A stretch of 9,169 bases of DNA, taken from assembly GCA_938003515.1 (NCBI GenBank), contig CALKYL010000278.1:1-9169 (forward strand). Direction: 5' to 3'. Origin of the DNA: an uncultured bacterium. Lineage in GTDB: Bacteria; Planctomycetota; UBA1135; UBA2386. Positions 1-5,923 of the stretch are shown here, in pieces. Under the pieces are notes generated by a model. The model ran no database searches. It worked only from the letters and a program-made list of their open reading frames with translations, and was not told where the DNA came from. Position 1 is the first letter of the stretch. Every line of letters starts with the position of its first letter. A program made the translations under genes and the position numbers.

Positions 1-1
1 G

Positions 2-730
2 CTCGGCAGCGGGCTGAAGGACTGCGCCGAGGCCGTCGACGACCGGGACGCGGTGCCGTTCGGCGACGTGCCGGACTGGCCGACCCCCGGCGTCGTCGGC
101 CACGGCGGCGCGCTCGTCGTCGGCACGGTCGGCGGGGTCGGGGTCGCGTGCCTGACCGGCCGCGTGCACCTCTACGAAGGCCACTCGCCGGCCGACGTCG
201 TGCGGCCGGTGCGCACGCTGCGGCGCCTCGGGGTCGGACGCTTCCTCTTGACCAACGCCGCCGGCGGCATCGGCGACGACCTGTCGGCCGGCGACCTGAT
301 GCTGATCACCGACCACCTGAACCTGACCGGCAGCTCGCCGCTCGCCGGGCCGCACGAGCCGGCGTTCGGGCCGCGTTTTCCCGACCAGACCCGCGTGTAC
401 TCGCCGGAGCTGCGCAGCGAGCTCGCCACCTGCGGCGTGCGGCTGCGGCCCGGCGTCTACGCGGGGCTGTCGGGGCCGGCCTACGAGACGCCGGCGGAGG
501 TGCGCATGCTGAAGACGCTCGGCGCCGACGCGGTCGGCATGAGCACGGTGCACGAGGCGACGGCGCTCTGCGCGATGGGGGCCGAGCTGTGCGGGCTGTC
601 GCTGATCTCGAACCTCGCGGCCGGCATCGGCGACGCGCCGCTGTCGCACGACGAGGTCGTCGAGGCCGGCCGGCAGGCGGCGGCGACGATGACCGGGCTC
701 GTGACCGAGTTCTGCCGGAGGCTCCGGTGA
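2..730 (+). CDS. Purine nucleoside phosphorylase, 3' part (5' end outside window)
   Basis: This enzyme would perform the cytosolic phosphorolysis of purine (deoxy)nucleosides to free base and (deoxy)ribose-1-phosphate, in purine salvage. The frame is open from base 2, and the first residues read LGSGL, the family's N-terminal phosphate-binding loop, so the true start lies upstream. The GTG at 53 is internal. About 242 residues are present, against roughly 270 in the trimeric (PNP/MTAP) family, so only some 25-30 residues are missing. Family landmarks appear in order: GHGG, GRVHLYEGHS, TNAAGG, GDLMLITDHLNLTG, GPAYETPAEVRML (with the base-binding Glu), GADAVGMSTVHE and SLISN. The Asn in SLISN aligns with the Asn that marks 6-oxopurine-specific enzymes, so inosine/guanosine is a more likely substrate than methylthioadenosine (inference). 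The stop overlaps the next gene's GTG. Family assignment is firm; exact substrate is less so. Confidence 0.93.
   Translation, partial: LGSGLKDCAEAVDDRDAVPFGDVPDWPTPGVVGHGGALVVGTVGGVGVACLTGRVHLYEGHSPADVVRPVRTLRRLGVGRFLLTNAAGGIGDDLSAGDLMLITDHLNLTGSSPLAGPHEPAFGPRFPDQTRVYSPELRSELATCGVRLRPGVYAGLSGPAYETPAEVRMLKTLGADAVGMSTVHEATALCAMGAELCGLSLISNLAAGIGDAPLSHDEVVEAGRQAAATMTGLVTEFCRRLR
717..721 (+). promoter_or_regulatory. Shine-Dalgarno site GGAGG for the GNAT gene
   Basis: A full GGAGG lies inside the last codons of the purine nucleoside phosphorylase gene, five bases before the GTG at 727. It decides the GNAT start, because that reading frame stays open far upstream, through most of the phosphorylase gene. 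Confidence 0.7.
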
Positions 731-1740
731 GCGGCGAGCTGACGATCCGGCCGTACCGGCCGGGCGACGAGCGGGCGATCCTGAGCACCTTCAACCTGGT
801 GTTCCGCGAGGTCTGCGGGCCGGACTACGTCGACCGCACCGAGGCGCAGTGGCGGTGGGCCTACCTCGAGAACCCGTGCGGGCACCGCATCTCGCTCGCC
901 GTGGCCGCCGACGGCACCGTCGCGTCGCAGTACGCCGGCATGCCGATGCCGTACGACACGCCGTGGGGGCTCGGACACTTCGTGCACTGCGTCGACTCGA
1001 TGACGCACCCGAAGTGGCGGCAGGGCCTGAAGGCGAAGAGCCTGTTCGTCGAGACCTGCATGCCGTTCTGGGCGCACAGCGAGGCGATCGGCGACGCGTT
1101 GTTCTACGGGTTCCCCGTCGACGCCGCGTACCGCATCGGCAAGCGCTACCTCAAGTACGAGATGATGCGCGTCGTCGACTTCCTCGTGCGCGACCGGGCC
1201 GCGCCGCCGCTCGCCGCACCGGCCGGCGTCGAGGTCGCGCGCGTCGAGCAGGTGCCGCCCGAGGCCGGCGGGCTCTACGACGCGGTGCGCGCCGACAAGC
1301 GGTGCCTGTTGCGCCGCGACTGGCGCTGGCTCGCGTGGCGCTACGTGAAGAACCCCGCGCGCGCCGACGACGGGCTGTGGACGGCGGGCCGGCAGTGCCG
1401 GCTCGCCGGGCTGATGGTGCTCAAGCCCCGCGCGGGCCTCGCGCCGGACGCCGCGACGATCGTCGACTGGCTCGTGCCCGAGCGCGACGACGAGGCCGGC
1501 GACGCGCTGCTCGCGGCGGCGGCGCGCCGGCAGCTCGACGAGGGCAGGGAACGGCTGATGGCGGTGTTCCCGCCCTGGTCGCACGAGCACCGCCTGCTCG
1601 TCCGACGCGGCTTCGTCGAGACGCCGTCGGCGACCTGGCTGCAGCGCCGGCTGATCCACAACGTCTGCTGGCCCGACGTGACGCCGGAGTTCCTCGCCGA
1701 GGCCTGGTGGTACACGCTCGGCGACAGCGACCTCGCCTGA
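727..1740 (+). CDS. Two-lobed GNAT-family acyltransferase
   Basis: This 337-residue cytosolic protein probably transfers an acyl group from acyl-CoA to an unknown amine. It begins LTIRPYRPGDE, a classic GNAT first strand. Residues 90-108 resemble GNAT motif A, the CoA pyrophosphate loop (THPKWRQGLKAKSLF), though the loop is not a perfect R/Q-x-x-G-x-G/A. A W-R-W...NP element occurs twice, at about 42-50 and 199-210, each followed by a beta-strand-like stretch, suggesting two tandem GNAT-like halves as in Eis-type or FemAB-like proteins. The C-terminus ends WWYTLGDSD. GTG 727 is chosen because GGAGG precedes it and it overlaps the phosphorylase stop (GTGA), implying translational coupling. It could serve nucleoside metabolism with its upstream neighbour or the downstream ligase/esterase genes; sequence alone does not decide. 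Substrate unknown. Confidence 0.75.
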   Translation: MSGELTIRPYRPGDERAILSTFNLVFREVCGPDYVDRTEAQWRWAYLENPCGHRISLAVAADGTVASQYAGMPMPYDTPWGLGHFVHCVDSMTHPKWRQGLKAKSLFVETCMPFWAHSEAIGDALFYGFPVDAAYRIGKRYLKYEMMRVVDFLVRDRAAPPLAAPAGVEVARVEQVPPEAGGLYDAVRADKRCLLRRDWRWLAWRYVKNPARADDGLWTAGRQCRLAGLMVLKPRAGLAPDAATIVDWLVPERDDEAGDALLAAAARRQLDEGRERLMAVFPPWSHEHRLLVRRGFVETPSATWLQRRLIHNVCWPDVTPEFLAEAWWYTLGDSDLA

Positions 1741-1770
1741 GCCGCCGCGCCGCCCTTTTCTCGCGGCGGC
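1741..1770 (+). terminator. GC-rich hairpin after the GNAT gene, possible terminator or attenuator
   Basis: A perfect 9-bp inverted repeat (GCCGCCGCG at 1741-1749, CGCGGCGGC at 1762-1770) encloses a 12-base loop containing TTTT. It starts at the first base after the GNAT stop and lies before the S51-fold gene. No U-run follows the stem, so this is not a canonical intrinsic terminator. It may be a processing or pausing hairpin, or a chance result of high GC. Confidence 0.3.
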
Positions 1771-1794
1771 GCCTCGGGTAAGGCATTCGCCCCG

Positions 1795-2730
1795 ATGTTG
1801 TCCACCGCCATCGTGCTCGGCCCGCAGCGGCGCGACCCGTCCGTGTGCGACGCGGTCGACGCGCTCGTGCCGAACCGGCGCGAGCCCGTCGCCGTCGTGA
1901 CGGCGGGGTGGGAGGAGCGCGAGGACGAGGACGAGGAGCTGCGCGAGCACTGCAACCGGAAGGTCGTCAACCTCGCGGTCTGGCAGCGGGTCGAGCGCGT
2001 CTTCGAGCGCGACCCGGAGCTGCTGCAGGCGATGCGCGAACGGCACGCGACGCTCCGCAAGGTGCAGGAGCTCTACCGGCTGCGGCTGGCCGGCCTGATG
2101 GAGCCGACGCGCGAGCTGATGCGCCGGGGCGACGACGACCCGCTGGTGCGCGCCGAGCAGGAGGACGCCTGGGTGCTGGTGCGCGGCCTCGACGACCAGC
2201 ACACGGCGCGCGTCGCGCAGATCCACCTGGAGTTCGACGAACGGGTGCGCCCGGCCGAGCGCGACGCGGTCCTCGAGGAGCGGCGCGCGCTGCGGCGCGA
2301 ACTGGAGGGTGCGTCGTGCCTGTTGGTCGCCGGCGGCCACATCGGCGTGCTGCTGCACCGCCTGCGGCTGTTCGACGTGCTCGCGTCGTGGAGCGACCGG
2401 CCGGTCGTCGCGTGGTCGGCCGGGGCGATGGCGCTCAGCGAACGCATCGTGCTGTTCCACGACGCGCCGCCCCAGGGCAGCTCGTTCGCCGAGGTCATGG
2501 AGGCGGGCCTCGGCCTGCTGCCGGGCTTCGTCGCGCTGCCGCACGCGCGCCACCGACTACAGACCGACGATCCGCTGCGCGTGCAGATGCTGACCCGCCG
2601 CTTCGGCCCGGCGCTCTGCGCGCTCCTGGACCCGGGCTCGCGCTTCGACTGGCGCGACGGCCGCTGGCAGCCCCGCAGGGGCTCGCGCCAGCTGGACCGC
2701 GACGGCCTGGTGGTGGAGGCGGCGCCGTGA
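1795..2730 (+). CDS. Peptidase S51 (dipeptidase E/cyanophycinase)-fold protein with helical insertion
   Basis: This is a 311-residue cytosolic protein with the class I glutamine-amidotransferase-like fold of peptidase S51. Visible landmarks are an N-terminal strand (STAIVLGPQ), a second strand PVAVVTAGW (about 31-39), LLVAGGHIGVLLHRLR (about 176-191, matching the family's GGN/GGG turn), the nucleophile elbow AWSAGAM with Ser208, then GLGLLPG (238-244) and LPHARH with His250 as the likely catalytic His. Between the second strand and AGGH lie roughly 140 residues, much more than usual. They are rich in E, R, D and L and look helical or coiled-coil. Family members hydrolyse alpha-aspartyl dipeptides or cyanophycin; the substrate here is unknown and a non-peptidase amidase role is possible. 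ATG 1795 is the first start giving the N-terminal strand; only a weak, distant AAGG precedes it. Its stop overlaps the next gene's GTG. Confidence 0.72.
   Translation: MLSTAIVLGPQRRDPSVCDAVDALVPNRREPVAVVTAGWEEREDEDEELREHCNRKVVNLAVWQRVERVFERDPELLQAMRERHATLRKVQELYRLRLAGLMEPTRELMRRGDDDPLVRAEQEDAWVLVRGLDDQHTARVAQIHLEFDERVRPAERDAVLEERRALRRELEGASCLLVAGGHIGVLLHRLRLFDVLASWSDRPVVAWSAGAMALSERIVLFHDAPPQGSSFAEVMEAGLGLLPGFVALPHARHRLQTDDPLRVQMLTRRFGPALCALLDPGSRFDWRDGRWQPRRGSRQLDRDGLVVEAAP
2715..2719 (+). promoter_or_regulatory. Shine-Dalgarno site GGAGG for the Fes-like esterase gene
   Basis: GGAGG sits seven bases before GTG 2727 but thirteen before ATG 2733. This spacing favours the GTG, which also overlaps the upstream stop in a GTGA junction. 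Confidence 0.65.
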
Positions 2731-3860
2731 CGATGCTCGCGCGGCTCGAGACGGCCCTGACCGGCGGCGCCGTCGCCGTCGACCGGCTCCTGCGCACGGT
2801 CGAGTTCCCCTATGTCGAGGGGCGCAACGTGACCTTCGTCTACCGCGGCGAGGCGCAGGAGGTCACGCTGCAGCACTGGATCCACGGCCTGCCCGGCTCG
2901 CTGCCGTTCCGGCGGCTGCGCCACAGCGACCTCTGGGTGCTGCAGATCGACCTGCCGCCCGGGTCGCGCATGGAGTACAAGCTCGGCATCGCGCTGTACG
3001 CCCGCGGCACGCTGATCCGGGCCCCGCTCAACAAGCACCCCGCGCGCGATCCGTTCGGCGCCAACTCCGTCGTGTACGGCGAGGGCTACGAGCCGCCGGA
3101 CTGGACCGTCGAGGACCCCGAGGCGCGTCACGGCACGGTCGAGGAGCGGCACGTCGACAGCCCGGTGTTCGGCGACTGGCGGCCGATCAAGGTCTACCGG
3201 CCGGCGCGCTTCCGCGAGACGCGGCGCTACCCGTTGCTGATCGTGCACGACGGCTTCGACTACCTGGGCTTCGCGCACCTGAAGGAGACGCTCGACAACC
3301 TGATCCACCGGCTCGAGATCCCGCCGCTGATCGCGATCCTGACCCAGTCCCCGGACCGCATGAACGAGTACGCGGCCGATCCGCGCCACGCGGACTTCGT
3401 CGTCAAGGACCTCGTGCCGCAGATGGAGGACCTCCTGCCGCTCGTGCGCGAACCGTCGGCGCGCGCGCTGATGGGCGCGAGCTTCGGCGCGGTCGCGTCG
3501 CTCGCGACCGCGTGGCGGCACCCGGGCTTCTTCGGCAAGCTGCTGCTGCAGTCGGGCTCGTTCGTGTTCACCGAGATCGGCGAGCACGACCGCGGCCCGG
3601 TGTTCGACCCGGTCGTGAAGTTCGTCAACGAGTTCCGCAAGGCGCCGGGCCGGCCCGCCGAGAGCGTGTTCGTCTCGTGCGGCGTCTACGAGTCGCTGAT
3701 CTACTACAACCGCTCGCTCGTGCCGCTCCTGCAGGAGACCGGCATGCAGGTGCGCTTCCGCGAGGCCAACGACGGCCACAACTGGGAGAACTGGCGCGAC
3801 CGCCTGCGGGAGGGGCTTTCCTTCTTGTTCCCGGGGCCGCTGTGGCTCGTCTATGAATAG
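2727..3860 (+). CDS. Fes-like esterase (N-terminal Ig-like domain plus esterase D-type alpha/beta hydrolase)
   Basis: This 377-residue serine esterase has the architecture of enterochelin esterases (Fes/IroD). An N-terminal beta-sandwich at about residues 24-120 contains RMEYKLGIALY and the linker-proximal HPARDPFGANSVVYG. The alpha/beta-hydrolase domain (esterase D, PF00756-like) runs from about 145 to the end. Counting from ATG 2733, the nucleophile elbow is MGASFGA with Ser250. The acid is probably Glu320 in SCGVYES, and the catalytic His is His349 in DGHNWENWR. No signal peptide is visible, so it is likely cytosolic. Fes enzymes cleave ester bonds of ferric siderophore trilactones, but no siderophore synthesis or uptake gene is in the window, so the substrate is open. 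It overlaps the S51-fold gene by four bases (GTGA), implying coupled expression. The family call is strong and the specific substrate unknown. Confidence 0.83.
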   Translation: MTMLARLETALTGGAVAVDRLLRTVEFPYVEGRNVTFVYRGEAQEVTLQHWIHGLPGSLPFRRLRHSDLWVLQIDLPPGSRMEYKLGIALYARGTLIRAPLNKHPARDPFGANSVVYGEGYEPPDWTVEDPEARHGTVEERHVDSPVFGDWRPIKVYRPARFRETRRYPLLIVHDGFDYLGFAHLKETLDNLIHRLEIPPLIAILTQSPDRMNEYAADPRHADFVVKDLVPQMEDLLPLVREPSARALMGASFGAVASLATAWRHPGFFGKLLLQSGSFVFTEIGEHDRGPVFDPVVKFVNEFRKAPGRPAESVFVSCGVYESLIYYNRSLVPLLQETGMQVRFREANDGHNWENWRDRLREGLSFLFPGPLWLVYE

Positions 3861-3900
3861 CGGGCCTCCGCGCTAACGTCTCCGGTCCGCCCTCGTGCCC

Positions 3901-5172
3901 ATGCCCGCCGTCACCCGCCACATCGGACTCTCCCTCGGCGCCGACATCTGCTGGCCGTTCGCCTTCGAGCAGATCCTCGCCGACAGCAAGCTCGAGCTGA
4001 AGCTCGGCAAGGACACCGTGCGCTTCGCGTGCGAGCGCGTCGGGCTGCAGCCGTTCCGGCTCGAGCCCGGGTGCAAGTACGACCTGGTCGTCGACCGCCT
4101 GACGCACTGGTTCACGCTGCAGCGCGAGTGGATCAAGAAGTGCGTCCTGATGGACGACCTGTACGTCTACAACAACCCGTGGTCGGTGCAAAGCTACGAG
4201 AAGCACTCGAGCTACGCGGCGATGGCCGCGCTCGGCATGCCGATCCCGACGACGGCGATGCTGCCGCAGAAGTCGTACGTGCCCAAGGCCGACCTCGACT
4301 ACACGCTGCACGCCTACGCGAAGCTGTTCGACCTGAAGGCGATCGGCGACGAGCTCGGCTACCCGCAGTTCCTCAAGCCGTTCGACGGCGGCGGCTGGCG
4401 CGGCGTGACCAAGGTCGACGACGGCGAGCAGCTGGTCGCGGCCTACGACAAGAGCGGCACCGACCTGATGCACCTGCAGCGCGCGGTGCACGGCTTCGAC
4501 CTGTTCGTGCGCGCGGTCGGCATCGGCCCGCAGGTGCGCGTCATCAAGTACGACGCGTCGCAGCCGCTGCACGACCGCTACCGGGCCGACCGCGACTTCT
4601 GTTCGGCCGAGGAGCTCCAGCTCGTCGCGGACACGTGCCTGACGATCAACAGCTTCTTCGGCTGGGACTTCAACAGCGTCGAGGCGCTGCGCGCCGACGG
4701 CGTCTTCTACCCGATCGACTACGCGAACCCCTGCCCCGACAACCAGGTCAACTCGATCCACTACCACTGGCCGTGGTACGTGCTCAGCAACCTGAAGTGG
4801 GCGCTGTTCGTCGCCGCGACGAAGCGGCCGATGCGGAAGACGCTCGACTTCGAGCCCTACTACGAGGTCGCGCGGCAGAAGCTCGACTACCGCGAGAAGC
4901 TGCGCCGCTACGCGAAGATCGCGCGCGACCGGCTGCAGGCCGAGCGCTTCGAGGCGTTCTGCCAGGAGCACCTCGGTCCGCTCGAGGAGACCGCGTTCCG
5001 CTGGTTCCGCAGCGAGCGGTGCCTCGCCGCGATCCGCAAGAAGGTCGAGAACGTCTACCCCGCGCACGAGATCGACGAGTTCACCGGCCGCTTCCACGCG
5101 CTCGTGTTGCGCTCGGTCGACGACCTCGAGCAGAAGGCCACCCCGTCCACGAGCCCGCGAGGCCGTTCGTGA
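3901..5172 (+). CDS. ATP-grasp (RimK/glutathione synthetase-like) carboxylate-amine ligase with helical C-terminal extension
   Basis: This 423-residue cytosolic ligase is expected to activate a carboxylate as an acyl-phosphate and join it to an amine. Residues about 1-90 form a pre-ATP-grasp region. NNPWSVQSYEKHSSY (from Asn91, with Lys101) and GMPIPTT match the family's entry to the ATP-binding module. FLKPFDGGGWRG carries the nucleotide-binding Lys159 and glycine-rich loop. SVEAL (Glu261) and PIDYANPCPD (Asp273, Asn276) occupy the metal-binding positions, and an unusual HYHWPWY follows at 287-293. From about 300 onward some 120 residues are helical and charged, beyond the normal end of the fold. 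ATG 3901 is chosen; an in-frame GTG at 3895 is an alternative, and neither has a clear Shine-Dalgarno. A TANNNT hexamer (TAACGT, 3874-3879) in the 40-base gap could be a -10 element, but without a recognisable -35. Its stop overlaps the downstream esterase start. Substrates are unknown. Confidence 0.85.
   Translation: MPAVTRHIGLSLGADICWPFAFEQILADSKLELKLGKDTVRFACERVGLQPFRLEPGCKYDLVVDRLTHWFTLQREWIKKCVLMDDLYVYNNPWSVQSYEKHSSYAAMAALGMPIPTTAMLPQKSYVPKADLDYTLHAYAKLFDLKAIGDELGYPQFLKPFDGGGWRGVTKVDDGEQLVAAYDKSGTDLMHLQRAVHGFDLFVRAVGIGPQVRVIKYDASQPLHDRYRADRDFCSAEELQLVADTCLTINSFFGWDFNSVEALRADGVFYPIDYANPCPDNQVNSIHYHWPWYVLSNLKWALFVAATKRPMRKTLDFEPYYEVARQKLDYREKLRRYAKIARDRLQAERFEAFCQEHLGPLEETAFRWFRSERCLAAIRKKVENVYPAHEIDEFTGRFHALVLRSVDDLEQKATPSTSPRGRS
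5159..5162 (+). promoter_or_regulatory. Shine-Dalgarno-like GAGG for the second esterase gene
   Basis: GAGG, within the last codons of the ATP-grasp gene, lies six bases before GTG 5169 and supports that start in a frame that is open far upstream. Confidence 0.5.
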
Positions 5173-5918
5173 GCAAGCACAAGATCAGCTGGAGGTCGCC
5201 GTCGCTCGGCGGCCGCGAGATCACCTTCGTCCGCTACGGCGTGTCCGGCACGCCCCTGCTGCTGTTCCCGACCGCGGGCGGCGACGCCGAGGAGCCCGAG
5301 CGCTTCCATCTGATCTCGGCGGTCGGCGCGTTCCTCGAGGACCTGCGGCTGAAGGTCTACTGCGTCGACTCGGTCGCCGGGCAGGCGTGGCTGCAGGAGT
5401 GCCGCACGCTCGAGCAGGCCGCCGCCGTGCAGCAGCGCTTCGACGCGTGCATCTCGCGCGAGGTCGTGCCGGCGATCCACCGCGACTGCGGCGGCGACCC
5501 GGGTCCGATCTGGACCGCCGGCTCGTCGATCGGCGCGTTCAACGCGCTCGCCGCGGTCTGCCGGCACCCGGACCAGTTCGGCACGGCGATCTGCATGAGC
5601 GGCACCTACAACATGAACCGCTTCCTCGACGGGCAGATCAACCGCGACTACCACGAGAGCTCGCCGCTCGACTTCGTGCCGAACCTCGGCGGCAGGCACC
5701 TCGAGCTGCTCAAGCAGCGCTTCGTGCTGCTCGCGCACGGCACCGGCGACTACGAGGACCCGCAGCAGAGCTGGAACGTCGAGCGCGTGCTCGGGCCGAA
5801 GGGCGTGCCGAACCGCGTCGACGAGTGGGGCAAGGAGTGGCGCCACGACTGGGTCACCTGGCGCAAGATGCTGCCGCAGTTCCTCGGCGAGTTCCTGCCG
5901 CCGCGGCGCGCCGGCTGA
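5169..5918 (+). CDS. Short esterase of the alpha/beta-hydrolase fold (COG4947-like)
   Basis: A 249-residue serine hydrolase without the N-terminal accessory domain of the upstream Fes-like protein. The early strand region reads REITFVRYG and PLLLFPTAGG. The nucleophile elbow is AGSSIGAFNAL with Ser120, the likely acid is Asp194 in GTGDYED, and the catalytic His is His226 in RHDWVTWRKMLPQFL. The tail continues FLGEFLPP, a common ending in this family. There is no signal peptide or membrane segment, so it is probably cytosolic. GTG 5169 is chosen because it overlaps the ATP-grasp stop (GTGA) and has GAGG upstream, so the two proteins are probably made in a coupled way and may act on the same molecule. 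It resembles uncharacterised esterases of the COG4947 type; that family name is from memory and the substrate is not known. Confidence 0.8.
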   Translation: MSKHKISWRSPSLGGREITFVRYGVSGTPLLLFPTAGGDAEEPERFHLISAVGAFLEDLRLKVYCVDSVAGQAWLQECRTLEQAAAVQQRFDACISREVVPAIHRDCGGDPGPIWTAGSSIGAFNALAAVCRHPDQFGTAICMSGTYNMNRFLDGQINRDYHESSPLDFVPNLGGRHLELLKQRFVLLAHGTGDYEDPQQSWNVERVLGPKGVPNRVDEWGKEWRHDWVTWRKMLPQFLGEFLPPRRAG

Positions 5919-5923
5919 GCGCG

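Noticed and set aside
481..2553. Very long antisense open frame (690 codons) across GNAT and S51-fold genes, and similar ones at 2073-3779 and 3625-5097
   Set aside because: They are mirror frames of GC-biased genes: composition is dominated by R, A, E, H, V and L with no recognisable motif, and the opposite strand carries clear enzyme signatures.
2727..3860. Siderophore (enterobactin) utilisation locus
   Set aside because: The Fes-like fold alone is not enough: no siderophore synthetase, receptor, ABC transporter or Fur-like site is visible nearby.
1795..5172. Cyanophycin synthesis/degradation locus (ATP-grasp plus S51)
   Set aside because: The ATP-grasp protein is about 423 residues and lacks the Mur-ligase-like half of cyanophycin synthetase, and the S51-fold protein has a different insert and active-site context.
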